Shown here in pieces: positions 8,927 to 18,443 of a stretch of DNA of 64,000 nt. The stretch is from the NCBI RefSeq assembly GCF_009684755.1, contig NZ_BLBC01000014.1, positions 233,906 to 297,905 of the forward strand, in the 5' to 3' direction. Under the pieces are notes generated by a model that saw only the letters and a list, made by a program, of their open reading frames with translations, was not told the DNA's origin and made no database searches. The position numbers and the translations under genes were made by a program. Position 1 is the stretch's first letter. Each line of letters opens with the position of its first letter. This stretch comes from Capnocytophaga felis. Its GTDB lineage: Bacteria; Bacteroidota; Bacteroidia; Flavobacteriales; Flavobacteriaceae.

Positions 8927-9832
8927 TTACCACTTGAATTGAACCAAAAATTCGTGCGAGTTGCGTGCGTACAAATTTAACTGCGAACGCGTAACACTCT
9001 CATATCCGTATCCCACTCCCAGAAAGTATTTCGGAATAAAAAACAGAACGTATCCGCCCAAAGCACTATCAGTGCGGTAAGTTACCCCTATTTCGCTGTT
9101 TTTAAGATACACGCCTGCTATAGTAAAATCAAACGACGGGCTGATATCTTTTGCAAAACGAGCCTGAAGCATCGGTTTTAAGGAAAATTCGTTGGAAAGA
9201 CTCCAATGATATCCGCCCAAAGCGTAAAAATGAAGCCTTTCTGCCACCGAAGTCATCACGTCGTCCTTCAGTTTAACTTCTTTGGAAGCCAACAAATTAG
9301 GTATGGATACTCCAAAATAGAACTTAGGATGCTCATAAAAAATTCCCGTTCCTATATTTACTTGGAATTTTCCTGAAATGGTTTGCAAATACGGGTCATA
9401 GTGCGTGTTGTGCGGAGTGGTGTAAGTGTGAATGCGGCTTCCGTCGATATTAAAAAAATCACCCCCGAATTTCAATCCCGTGTAGATTTTGGTGCTGTCG
9501 CTTATCTGTAACGAATATGAAAAATCGGCATAAATACCCGCTTGTTTTTGTATAAAAACTTTGTTGTTTGCTATGGAAAATCCTAAACCTATGCGGTCAT
9601 TAATTTTATGCGTGGTAAAGAAGGTTTGGGTTTGGGGAGCATCAACCACTCCTTGCCATTGGTTACGAATATCTATGGAAATCGTATGTCCTTTTTCCGT
9701 TCCCACCGCAGCCGGATTGACCAGATTTTTATGCTGATTGTAAAATATATAGCTCGGTTCTTGTGCTTTCAGCCTATTTATTGCCAGAATACTCAATCCT
9801 ATAAATATGATGTTTTGAATGCGTTTTTTCAT
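8927..9832 (-). CDS. PorP/SprF family type IX secretion membrane protein
   Basis: A 301-residue outer membrane protein with a signal peptide (cleavage near NRLKAQ) and the family start EPSYIFYNQHKNLVNPAAVGT, typical of PorP/SprF proteins. These barrels are associated with the type IX secretion system; SprF-like copies encoded next to a large type B CTD protein are thought to act as dedicated partners for that cargo. Here it lies 28 bases behind the metalloprotease gene with such a CTD, so pairing is very likely. The last residues (FLVQFKW) form a normal terminal barrel strand. Confidence 0.9.
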   Translation of the reverse strand: MKKRIQNIIFIGLSILAINRLKAQEPSYIFYNQHKNLVNPAAVGTEKGHTISIDIRNQWQGVVDAPQTQTFFTTHKINDRIGLGFSIANNKVFIQKQAGIYADFSYSLQISDSTKIYTGLKFGGDFFNIDGSRIHTYTTPHNTHYDPYLQTISGKFQVNIGTGIFYEHPKFYFGVSIPNLLASKEVKLKDDVMTSVAERLHFYALGGYHWSLSNEFSLKPMLQARFAKDISPSFDFTIAGVYLKNSEIGVTYRTDSALGGYVLFFIPKYFLGVGYGYESVTRSQLNLYARNSHEFLVQFKW

Positions 9833-9860
9833 CTTCTAATAATTAATAAATATCCTACCT

Positions 9861-12446
9861 TTAATAATTGATAAATATCCAGCCTTGTCGTTTATGTATT
9901 TCTGTATTATCTAACGTAAATATATAGAAATAAGAGCCTTGCGGAACTTTATTGCCATTATTTCCTATACCGTTCCATTGACTTTTATAACCTTTCGTTT
10001 CATAAACCAATTGCCCTAAGTGATTGAATACCCGAAGTGTATTTGTCGGATACTTTTCAGCCCGAAGAATCGTGAAATAATCATTCACACCATCTTCATT
10101 AGGAGAAAAGGCATTGGAAATCAACACATAATCCAGCGATGTATCGTCAGAATTTACTATTCCGTCCCCGTCAATGTCGTCATCACAAAGGTCTCCGATT
10201 CCGTCTTCATCTAAATCGGCTTGATCGGGATTGTACACCATCGGGCAATTATCATCTGCATTTAAAAGACCGTCGCCGTCAATATCGTCATCACAAACAT
10301 CGCCGACTCCGTCTTTATCCAAATCGGATTGGTCATTGTTAGCCGTTTTAGGACAGTTATCCTTCTCGTTAGGCACATCGTCCCCGTCCCAATCATCGTC
10401 GCAAATATCCCCGATGCCGTCGTTATCCAAATCAAGCTGATCAGGATTTGGAATCTCAGGACAGTTATCTTTACTTGACGGAATGCCATCTCCATCAGTA
10501 TCCTCATCATCTTTGATTGTGATTACTCCCGAATTTACAGCCAAAAAGATATTATCATCAGCTTTAATCATATATTTTCCTTTCGTAGTTCGAAGCGATT
10601 CGGGAATGGAAACTCTTGCTTTACCACTGTTTTCAAGCCCCTTTGCCAATGTATGCGGAAAGGTAATTCCTCCATCGGTTGAAAACAAAACAGATACTTT
10701 TTTAGCATTTATGTTGCCTGTATTGGTTTTGGCTACATTCCAAGTAATTGTTTGATTCTGCCCTGCAAACCAATTTGAATTTTCACGATGTGAGGTTACT
10801 TCAAAAGGTCCTGCCGAGCCATCTACAACCACCTGAATTGTTTTATAAACAGTACCTCCCATTGTGTTTGTTGCCGGCTTTCTGTCCAAAACCATAAACG
10901 ACCAATTAAGCGTTCGCCCAACAGTCAGAACGGTTTCCCATTCCGAGCCGATAGGTGGGTTAGTCTGCGTAAGTTTTCCTGCTACAATACGGCTTAATCG
11001 CGGAATGTAACGTTTGGAGGAGGTTGAAGGAGGAAGCGAACGTGCTATGGCTCCGTTTTTTGAAGTGGGTGAGAATGAATAATCCGCACTTCCTCTGCTG
11101 TCCGACTGTTCCCACGTGTAAAGCAACTTGTCTCCGTCGGGGTCTGTAGCCGAACCTTCCAACAAATAGGCCGTTCCTTGAGGAATTGTATAACTCCTTA
11201 AATTGTCAATTTCAGGTAATTTGTTTGAGGAAGAAGCCTCTGTAGCACAAGTCCTGTTCTTAGCTACCTGCATAATATCATACACGCTTCTGTGATGAAA
11301 ATATGCATCTGTTTTTTTCTGTACATTGTGATTTTCAATGACTCCGGCATATCCCATTATCGTTGAACCACTTCCCGGCTCCACTTGGGAACTTGTATTC
11401 TCATATTCGTAGGAAAATGTATGATATGCTCCCATTTGATGCCCTATTTCGTGAGACAATATATCTACGTCAAAAAAATCCATATCCATACCTGATCTGA
11501 AACGAATCGAAGAAAAGGCTGTCCCTTTTCGTCCTGTCTCACATACGCAACCTATGCAACCTGCATTTCCTCCTAAGTTTTTATTGTGGAATAAATGCCC
11601 TAAGTCATAATTTGCCGAGCCTACTTTCGCATCCAATGTTCTTTGCAACACACCCGATTCTGAACTGTACCAATTATCGTAATTAATGTTCTTGAAAGGG
11701 TCATCTGCTTCGCTATCAAACAGAATAGACTTATCCGAAACTATCTGAAATTGAATTGATAACTGTGCCCCGTACACCTGATTTACTCGGTTTATTGTAC
11801 TGACTACTTGTGCAAAAGCTCTATCTTTCCCTCTAAAGTATTGCGTGTACTGATGGGTAGTGGCAATGGCAATTCTGAAAGTTCGCACCCGATTGTCTGT
11901 CTGATAAGTAGCTTTTCGGGTTTTATTACCCTTTCGAGCTTCAACTTCTTCCATTGTTTTACAATCAAAGTATTGAGATTCTGAAGATTTTCGACGATAA
12001 ACCTTATACTTAGTTCCCTCATCATCAATAGATTCTATAAAAGAAAGCTCAAAATTTTCTCCCATAATTGCATTTAAGCCAAATGACGACCACGTAAAAC
12101 GAATCGTTTTTGAAGGATTTTTAGTTGAAAAACCTACGTACGTTTTTATATCTGTATATTTTTTTGACAAACTCTCCGAAAGTACTTGTGTTCTTTCAAT
12201 ACGATAATTCTCCATATTACCATTACAATCAGGAATTTGAATTAAAACTTCTTTTTTGTCGGCTAAACTCTTCGTAACATTCAAAGCCTCGTCAAAAGCT
12301 TTTTTATCTAATGTATAATACTGATATCCTGGTTTTTGTTCTTTTCTATCTGTCAATCCTGTACGTTTCCAATACGTTTGTGCCGATATCAGCCCGAAAC
12401 CCAAAATAAAAAATAAAATATATAATCTCCTTATAATTCTCATCAT
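9861..12446 (-). CDS. Secreted zinc metalloprotease with TSP3 repeats and T9SS type B sorting domain
   Basis: About 861 residues from ATG 12446. Order of parts: signal peptide (ILFFILGFGLISAQ), a reprolysin-like metallopeptidase domain with the zinc site HEIGHQMGAYHTF, a cysteine-rich GCIGCVC segment before it, a carbohydrate- or protein-binding middle part, three or four thrombospondin type 3 calcium-binding repeats (DTDGDGIPSSKDNCP and similar), and a C-terminal type B (gliding-motility type) CTD with FSPNEDGVNDYF and the end KRQGWIFINY. The CTD sends it through the type IX system to the cell surface. A longer frame opens at 12497, but ATG 12446 overlaps the aroB stop as ATGA and begins the signal peptide, so it is preferred. 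Target proteins unknown. Confidence 0.9.
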   Translation of the reverse strand: MMRIIRRLYILFFILGFGLISAQTYWKRTGLTDRKEQKPGYQYYTLDKKAFDEALNVTKSLADKKEVLIQIPDCNGNMENYRIERTQVLSESLSKKYTDIKTYVGFSTKNPSKTIRFTWSSFGLNAIMGENFELSFIESIDDEGTKYKVYRRKSSESQYFDCKTMEEVEARKGNKTRKATYQTDNRVRTFRIAIATTHQYTQYFRGKDRAFAQVVSTINRVNQVYGAQLSIQFQIVSDKSILFDSEADDPFKNINYDNWYSSESGVLQRTLDAKVGSANYDLGHLFHNKNLGGNAGCIGCVCETGRKGTAFSSIRFRSGMDMDFFDVDILSHEIGHQMGAYHTFSYEYENTSSQVEPGSGSTIMGYAGVIENHNVQKKTDAYFHHRSVYDIMQVAKNRTCATEASSSNKLPEIDNLRSYTIPQGTAYLLEGSATDPDGDKLLYTWEQSDSRGSADYSFSPTSKNGAIARSLPPSTSSKRYIPRLSRIVAGKLTQTNPPIGSEWETVLTVGRTLNWSFMVLDRKPATNTMGGTVYKTIQVVVDGSAGPFEVTSHRENSNWFAGQNQTITWNVAKTNTGNINAKKVSVLFSTDGGITFPHTLAKGLENSGKARVSIPESLRTTKGKYMIKADDNIFLAVNSGVITIKDDEDTDGDGIPSSKDNCPEIPNPDQLDLDNDGIGDICDDDWDGDDVPNEKDNCPKTANNDQSDLDKDGVGDVCDDDIDGDGLLNADDNCPMVYNPDQADLDEDGIGDLCDDDIDGDGIVNSDDTSLDYVLISNAFSPNEDGVNDYFTILRAEKYPTNTLRVFNHLGQLVYETKGYKSQWNGIGNNGNKVPQGSYFYIFTLDNTEIHKRQGWIFINY

Positions 12447-13498
12447 TGCATATAATAATTGAACGCTCTGTAAATCAATTCGTTTTCTATTAAACAATCT
12501 AATTTTGGTTTGGCAATATCTTCCAAAAGAACAAAATTAATATTCCCGTGTGAGTTTTTTTTGTCAAATTTCATCAAACTAATGATTTGTTCAATTTCAT
12601 TTTCTGTAAAATACTGCTTTTCAAAATACTGACCTAAAATATCCTTGATTTCAACACATTTCTCTTCAGGAAAATCTAACTTTTCAACCGAAAGAAATAC
12701 TGCCAAAACCATCCCGATAGCAATAGCCTCTCCGTGTAATAGTGTTTGTCTTTCAGCGTTTTGTAAGCAATACGATTCAATGGCGTGTCCCAAAGTATGT
12801 CCAAAATTAAGCGTTTTCCGCAATCCCTTTTCCGTAGGGTCTTGCTTTACTACACGATTTTTGATAAGTACAGATTCGTAAATCAAATCGTCTAAATCAT
12901 TTAAGGTCAAATCACTCAAATTAAGCATTTTATTCCAATAACTTTCGGATTGAATAAGCCCGTGTTTGAACATTTCTGCCATTCCGCTACGTAATTGTTC
13001 GGCAGGAAGTGTAGCTAAAAAACGACTATTTATAATAACCAATAGAGGATTGTTAATCACTCCTATCTGATTTTTTAAAGTCCCTAAATCTACTCCCGTT
13101 TTCCCGCCAACAGAGGCATCAACCATCGCTAAAAGTGTTGTCGGAACATTCACAAAATCAACACCTCGCATATAAGTTGAAGCCACAAATCCTCCCAAAT
13201 CGGTTACAACTCCGCCGCCAAGATTGATTATCAAACTTTTACGGTCTGCACCCAATTCTGATAAAGCGTACCACACTTGCGTACAAGTTTCTATATTTTT
13301 AAATTCTTCTCCTGCCTCAATTTCAATGACTTCAATAGGTATTTCCGTTGCTAATTCCGGTAAAAATAATGGCAAACAACACCGATTTGTATTTTCATCT
13401 GCCAGTATAAATATCTTTGAATATTTCTTCTCTTGTAACAAATTATTCAGAGACGAAAACCCAATTTCATTAAAATATACTGATTCTATATTTTTCAT
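12443..13498 (-). CDS. aroB: 3-dehydroquinate synthase
   Basis: A 351-residue enzyme making 3-dehydroquinate from DAHP in the shikimate pathway, using NAD and a divalent metal. The nucleotide-binding stretch GGGVVTDLGGFVASTYMRG, the loop PTTLLAMVDASVGGKTGVD and the metal-ligand region NFGHTLGHAIE with HGEAIAIGM are all present. ATG 13498 is chosen over a GTG two codons upstream. The stop overlaps the start of the metalloprotease gene (ATGA), an odd partner for a shikimate enzyme, so translation may be coupled. Confidence 0.96.
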   Translation of the reverse strand: MKNIESVYFNEIGFSSLNNLLQEKKYSKIFILADENTNRCCLPLFLPELATEIPIEVIEIEAGEEFKNIETCTQVWYALSELGADRKSLIINLGGGVVTDLGGFVASTYMRGVDFVNVPTTLLAMVDASVGGKTGVDLGTLKNQIGVINNPLLVIINSRFLATLPAEQLRSGMAEMFKHGLIQSESYWNKMLNLSDLTLNDLDDLIYESVLIKNRVVKQDPTEKGLRKTLNFGHTLGHAIESYCLQNAERQTLLHGEAIAIGMVLAVFLSVEKLDFPEEKCVEIKDILGQYFEKQYFTENEIEQIISLMKFDKKNSHGNINFVLLEDIAKPKLDCLIENELIYRAFNYYMQ

Positions 13499-13607
13499 TT
13501 GCACTGATATTCTGTATGTTTGGTTTCAATCTTTTTTAAATGCCTTTTCAAAAATAAAATTCGGGTAAAAATAATCAGAAAAAATGAGATACAGACAAAA
13601 AATTACA

Positions 13608-13615
13608 TATATTTG
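13608..13615 (+). promoter_or_regulatory. -7 promoter box for the proline dehydrogenase gene
   Basis: TATATTTG matches TAnnTTTG. The longest frame opens upstream at 13584, so this box places the transcript start inside that extension and supports ATG 13713. Confidence 0.6.
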
Positions 13616-13712
13616 CGATGCTGAAAATCAATCGAACATAATTGGATTCATTTTCACTTTTTGTTTTTACCATAAAAGAATACTGAATTTTAACGCATTA
13701 AAAAATTTTTCA

Positions 13713-14891
13713 ATGGCGACACGATTTGGCGACACAAAAACTGCATTCGCACTAAAAGACAATTTTGAATTGGGAAGAGCTTATTGGCTTTTCCGCTTTA
13801 TCGGAAATAATACGCTAATTGGCATTGGCACGGCTTTGACCAATTTTTCTTTGAAAATGCATCTGCCCGTAGAATGGCTTATCCGAAAAACCGTTTTTAA
13901 TCAATTCTGTGGAGGCGTTTCTGAAGAAGATTGCAAACCTGTTATCAAAAAGATGTACGAAAAAGGTGTAGGCTCCGTTTTGGATTATTCCGTTGAGGGA
14001 AAAGAAGACGAAGCTTCATTTGAAGCCACTTTTAACAAAACGATGGAAATTATTGATTTCGTGCATCAAAACCGAAATACAGGAACTCCGTTTGCTGTTT
14101 TCAAACCTACGGGATTCGGAAAAATTTCAATCTACCAGAAAATATCTGAAAAACAACCTCTTACTAAAGAAGAACAAAAAGCGTGGGAACGAATTGTGGA
14201 ACGCTTCGATCAAGCCTGTGCAAAAGCAGCTGCTTATAAACTTCCTATTATGATTGACGCCGAAGAAAGCTGGATGCAAACCGCTGCCGATGATTTGATT
14301 GAACAAATGATGCAAAAATACAATAAAGAAGAAGCCATCGTTTACAACACTTTGCAAATGTATCGCCACGACCGATTACCCTACCTAAAAGGACTTCACG
14401 AGCGTGCCACAGCCAATGGTTTTTACATAGGAGTGAAAGTAGTTCGAGGGGCATATATGGAAAAAGAAAATGAAAGAGCCGCCGAAAAAGGCTACACCTC
14501 CCCTATTTGTACATCAAAACAAGCCACTGATGATAATTACAATGCCGCCATTACCTATATTCTTGATCATACCGACCGCATTTCGCTCTTTGCCGGAACG
14601 CATAATGAGAAAAGTTCGGCTTTAGTGATGGATTTGATGGACAAAAAAGGACTGAAACACAACGACAAGCGTGTTTGGCTTGCCCAACTCTACGGAATGA
14701 GCGGCCATATCAGTTTTAATGCGGCAAAATTAGGATACAATGTAGCTAAATATCTTCCTTTTGGTCCTGTGCGTGAGGTAATGCCTTATCTGATTCGCAG
14801 AGCACAGGAAAACACCTCAGTAGCAGGACAAATGGGACGCGAACTTTCCCTATTGATGCAAGAACACAAAAGAAGAAAAAAAGAGAAATAA
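13713..14891 (+). CDS. Proline dehydrogenase (PRODH) family
   Basis: A 392-residue FAD enzyme oxidising proline to pyrroline-5-carboxylate. The TIM-barrel signature is visible: DYSVEGKE, FKPTGFGK, IMIDAEESWMQ, NTLQMYRHDRL, GVKVVRGAYMEKE and FAGTHNEKS, ending PYLIRRAQENTS (the residues that contact FAD and proline). It is the stand-alone form of Bacteroidetes rather than the bifunctional PutA. ATG 13713 (MATRFGD) is chosen because the promoter box lies downstream of the longer frame's start. It is monocistronic, with a terminator at 14919. Confidence 0.92.
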   Translation: MATRFGDTKTAFALKDNFELGRAYWLFRFIGNNTLIGIGTALTNFSLKMHLPVEWLIRKTVFNQFCGGVSEEDCKPVIKKMYEKGVGSVLDYSVEGKEDEASFEATFNKTMEIIDFVHQNRNTGTPFAVFKPTGFGKISIYQKISEKQPLTKEEQKAWERIVERFDQACAKAAAYKLPIMIDAEESWMQTAADDLIEQMMQKYNKEEAIVYNTLQMYRHDRLPYLKGLHERATANGFYIGVKVVRGAYMEKENERAAEKGYTSPICTSKQATDDNYNAAITYILDHTDRISLFAGTHNEKSSALVMDLMDKKGLKHNDKRVWLAQLYGMSGHISFNAAKLGYNVAKYLPFGPVREVMPYLIRRAQENTSVAGQMGRELSLLMQEHKRRKKEK

Positions 14892-14918
14892 CAATCATAA
14901 TACCTTTATTTATCGGAA

Positions 14919-14955
14919 AAACCAGATGTTTTGTAATTTCAGAAATATCTGGTTT
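14919..14955 (+). terminator. Terminator after proline dehydrogenase
   Basis: AAACCAGAT (14919-14927) pairs with ATCTGGTTT (14947-14955), followed by CTTTTTG. Confidence 0.7.
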
Positions 14956-15027
14956 CTTTTTGCTGAAAATTTGAAACACAAATTAGCTTATTATCAAACA
15001 ATTATCAAATAACAAAATACAAAGCGA

Positions 15028-15627
15028 ATGGAAAACAAAAAAGACATTTTTGCGAAAACAAGTTACGACAAGTTAAAAACAGCAATTGAAAATATTGCCA
15101 ACGAAGAAGATGTAAAAGATGTATATGCCCTATCCTTCTGGTTTTATTGCGATGATGATGAACGCTACCCCAAAATTACATTAGGCTACAACACTCTTTC
15201 CAACTTTAAGGAAGAAGCGTACAATGCCAGCACTAAAGAAGAAGCAAAATGGAACTTTGCCTACTGGCTCCAAAATGAAATCGAAACCGTTGGTGGTGAA
15301 AATGACACTCTTTTAAGCAATTGGTTTGCAGCATCGCCCCACTTTTACACTGAGGAAGAAAACGAAAGAGCAATGGAAGAAGATGAAGCACTCTACGAGA
15401 AAATCTTAAAAAAAGGCGAGAAATTCCGAAAAGAATTCATTAATGAGATTATTGCCATCGCCAAGAAGCTCTTTGAAGAAAAAGTAATAGAAAAAACTTT
15501 CGAACACGATATTCCAATCATCATACACGAACTGGAATACTATGACGAACCCATACGATGGACCAAAAAAGCAAATCCCGCAAAACTCATCAAGGAATTC
15601 ATCAAATACTGGGACGACGAAAATTAA
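15028..15627 (+). CDS. DUF4303-like protein
   Basis: A 199-residue acidic soluble protein without signal peptide. The N-terminal pattern (DVYALSFWFYCDDDERYPKI, then EEAKWNFAYWLQ) resembles the DUF4303 family, which is common next to polymorphic toxin genes as candidate immunity proteins. No toxin is next to it here, and it stands alone between two terminators. The C-terminal half is helical and charged (EKILKKGEKFRKEF). Function unknown; the family call is by eye. Confidence 0.6.
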   Translation: MENKKDIFAKTSYDKLKTAIENIANEEDVKDVYALSFWFYCDDDERYPKITLGYNTLSNFKEEAYNASTKEEAKWNFAYWLQNEIETVGGENDTLLSNWFAASPHFYTEEENERAMEEDEALYEKILKKGEKFRKEFINEIIAIAKKLFEEKVIEKTFEHDIPIIIHELEYYDEPIRWTKKANPAKLIKEFIKYWDDEN

Positions 15628-15634
15628 ACAATAC

Positions 15635-15674
15635 AAAATCAGGAATCCGAGCAATTAAGCCGATTCCTGATTTT
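15635..15674 (+). terminator. Terminator after the DUF4303-like gene
   Basis: Perfect 13-bp stem: AAAATCAGGAATC with GATTCCTGATTTT, 14-base loop, T-rich tail. Confidence 0.8.
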
Positions 15675-15802
15675 CTTTTTGTCCGCATACGAGCTTCAAA
15701 GTGATTATCATCTGCAAGTGTGATACTTTTTGCATTTTACACAAAAATATCTTTTATATTTGAGAAATATTCATTATCTTAGCACACAAAAGAACATTAA
15801 TT

Positions 15803-17131
15803 ATGGAATTGTTAATTTACATTGAGCTCTTCGTTGTGTTAGCTGCCATCTTCATTGGTGCCCGTGTTGGGGGTATCGGACTGGGAATCTTCGGTATAAT
15901 GGGGTTAGCCGTTTTAGTTTTCGTGTTCGGGCTGAAACCGGGCAGTACTCCCATTGACGTTATGCTTATGATTGTAGCCGTAATCACTGCAGCATCGGCA
16001 CTGCAATCGGCGGGCGGGTTGGACTATCTGGTACAAGTGGCAGAAAAAATCCTGCGTAAGAATCCCTCTGCGATTACTTTCCTCGCACCTGTGGTATGCT
16101 ATTTCTTTACTTTCTTTTCCGGTACGGGACACGTGGCATATTCACTTCTGCCCATCATAGCCGAAATTGCTACCGAAAGCAAGGTACGTCCGGAACGCCC
16201 AATGAGCATCTCGGTAATAGCCTCGCAACAAGCCATCACTGCAAGCCCCATTTCGGCGGCAACTGCGGCACTACTTAGCAAAGACCTGCTTGGCACGCAC
16301 GGGGTGGAACTCAGTGATATATTAATGGTGTGTATTCCGGCAACGCTGATAGGTGTTATCGTAGGGGCATTCGTTGTCAATTTCATCGGGGTGCCACTTG
16401 AAAAAGATCCTGAATACCAACGCAGACTGGCAGAAGGAACCATTGGCAACTCGCAAGATAAGAAAAAAGCACTTGACCCGCAACAGCAACGCAAGGCCAA
16501 AACGGCTGTATGGATATTCCTATGTGGGGTACTCTCTATCGTGTTGTTTGGTTCGGTTGCTTCATTACGACCTGCATTTGCTGACGGAAGCCGATTGGGA
16601 ATGCCTGAGATTATAGAAATTGTGATGATGACGGTGGCTGGGCTTATCTTTATCATTGCAAAGGCTGACGTTACCAAAGCCGTGAAAGGAAGCGTTTTTT
16701 TAGCGGGAATGCAAGCCGTTATCGCTATATTTGGGATTGCTTGGATGGGCGACACCTTCTTTCAAGGCAACTTAGAGTTCTTTAAATCAAGTATTGAACA
16801 TATTGTAACCGAATATCCGTTCTTGTTCTCATTGGCCTTGTTTGTAATGTCCATTTTGTTATTTAGCCAAGCAGCTACCGTACGGACGTTATACCCGCTG
16901 GGAATAGCATTAGGAATTCCGCCAATGACAATGGTAGCAATGTTCCCTGCTGTAAATGGATATTTTTTCATTCCCAACTATCCAACGGTAGTGGCAGCGA
17001 TAAACTTTGACCGTACGGGAACCACCCGCATTGGCAAGTATGTGCTAAATCATTCATTCCAAATACCAGGCTTTGTAGCTACTATTGTTGCCCTTGCCGT
17101 AGGATATGTTATTGTACTGACAATGGGATAA
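15803..17131 (+). CDS. dcuB: Anaerobic C4-dicarboxylate transporter, DcuA/DcuB family
   Basis: A 442-residue inner membrane protein with about 10-12 hydrophobic segments. N-terminus ELLIYIELFVVLAAIFIGAR and the loop RPERPMSISVIASQQAITASP are characteristic of Dcu antiporters, which exchange external aspartate, malate or fumarate for succinate during anaerobic fumarate respiration. It is followed 57 bases later by a periplasmic asparaginase gene, which would supply aspartate for it. Base composition looks higher in GC than in the genes to the left, judged by eye. DcuA versus DcuB cannot be settled. Confidence 0.92.
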   Translation: MELLIYIELFVVLAAIFIGARVGGIGLGIFGIMGLAVLVFVFGLKPGSTPIDVMLMIVAVITAASALQSAGGLDYLVQVAEKILRKNPSAITFLAPVVCYFFTFFSGTGHVAYSLLPIIAEIATESKVRPERPMSISVIASQQAITASPISAATAALLSKDLLGTHGVELSDILMVCIPATLIGVIVGAFVVNFIGVPLEKDPEYQRRLAEGTIGNSQDKKKALDPQQQRKAKTAVWIFLCGVLSIVLFGSVASLRPAFADGSRLGMPEIIEIVMMTVAGLIFIIAKADVTKAVKGSVFLAGMQAVIAIFGIAWMGDTFFQGNLEFFKSSIEHIVTEYPFLFSLALFVMSILLFSQAATVRTLYPLGIALGIPPMTMVAMFPAVNGYFFIPNYPTVVAAINFDRTGTTRIGKYVLNHSFQIPGFVATIVALAVGYVIVLTMG

Positions 17132-17188
17132 CACCAAACTAAATGCCTAACACAATATCTATCGAAATACATTTAAAATAATTAGTAT

Positions 17189-18244
17189 ATGCAAAAAACT
17201 TTAAGGAAAATTGCCCTTGCATTATGCTTAATGATGTCTGTGGCAGTCTTCGGGCAGAAACCGAAGATACGTATTATTGCAACGGGAGGTACCATTGCCG
17301 GAGTGAGCAAATCATCTACCGAGAGTAGTTACAAGGCGGGTGAGCTCGGTATTTACCAATTGTTGCAAGCCGTTCCTGAGGTAAAGAACCTTGCAGAGGT
17401 GAGCGGAGAGCAACTCGTTAAAATCGGGTCGCAAGATATGAACGATGACGTATGGCTAAAATTGGCAAAACGCATCAATGAACTCCTTAATAAGGAAGGT
17501 TATGATGGGGTCGTTATCACACACGGTACTGATACAATGGAAGAGACGGCGTACTTCCTAAACCTTACCGTTCACAGCAACAAGCCTGTGGTGATGGTAG
17601 GGGCAATGCGTCCAGCTACGGGTATGAGTGCTGATGGTCCTGCCAATCTATACAATGCCGTAGCAGTAGCAGCAAGCCCAAGTGCTTCCGGCAGAGGCGT
17701 TATGGTATGTATGAACGACATCGTATTGGGGGCAAAAGATGTGGTTAAAACCAACACTACCGCAGTAGAAACCTTCCAAGGGGCGAACTATGGTAAGTTG
17801 GCTTACTTGCACAACGGAAAACCCTTCTTCGGGGCAACTCCTCAAAGCAAGCACACCACGCAATCCGTGTTCAACGTGGACAACCTCAAATCATTACCAA
17901 AAGTAGGCATCGTGTACGGATATGCCAATATGTCCGAATTACCTATGAAAGCCTTCATCGATGCGAAGTTTGACGGTATCGTATATGCAGGAGTGGGGAA
18001 TGGAAACTTCTACCACACGTTGTTTGATTTAGCTGTAAAAGCTCAGCAAAAAGGTATTCAAGTGGTTAGGTCTTCTCGTGTACCGTTTGGAGGAACCACT
18101 CTTGATGCAGAAGTGGACGATGCTAAGCATCATTTCGTAGCAGCACAGAACCTCAATCCGCAAAAAGCACGCGTATTGCTGATGCTCGCACTTACTAAAA
18201 CGAAAGACTGGAAACAAATACAACAGTACTTCAACGAGTACTGA
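17189..18244 (+). CDS. ansB: Type II L-asparaginase, exported
   Basis: A 351-residue enzyme with a signal peptide (cleavage near VFGQ, residues 22-23), so it acts in the periplasm, turning asparagine into aspartate and ammonia. Catalytic motifs: ATGGTIAG with Thr35, HGTDTMEETAYFL with the second Thr-Asp pair, MRPATGMSADGP, and the lysine in VVKTNTT. Length matches the tetrameric high-affinity type II form. Placed directly after dcuB, it feeds aspartate to the antiporter; the aspartate is then deaminated to fumarate in the cell. Confidence 0.95.
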   Translation: MQKTLRKIALALCLMMSVAVFGQKPKIRIIATGGTIAGVSKSSTESSYKAGELGIYQLLQAVPEVKNLAEVSGEQLVKIGSQDMNDDVWLKLAKRINELLNKEGYDGVVITHGTDTMEETAYFLNLTVHSNKPVVMVGAMRPATGMSADGPANLYNAVAVAASPSASGRGVMVCMNDIVLGAKDVVKTNTTAVETFQGANYGKLAYLHNGKPFFGATPQSKHTTQSVFNVDNLKSLPKVGIVYGYANMSELPMKAFIDAKFDGIVYAGVGNGNFYHTLFDLAVKAQQKGIQVVRSSRVPFGGTTLDAEVDDAKHHFVAAQNLNPQKARVLLMLALTKTKDWKQIQQYFNEY

Positions 18245-18443
18245 AACAATGATTTATCCTTATTATCAAAATGATAGTAATGTATGCCTAAAAAATATAC
18301 TTTCTATACGGAGAAATACTACACCTATATAATATATATGGTATAAAAATGTTTTCTGAGGTAAGAAACCAACATAGAAAGAAGTATTACAAAGACATAC
18401 ACACATCATAGAATTAACATCGTAACTTTAAAATTCAATTCAT

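Noticed and set aside
16099..16755. 218-codon minus-strand frame inside dcuB
   Set aside because: Antisense shadow of a well-recognised transporter gene; no start context or family.
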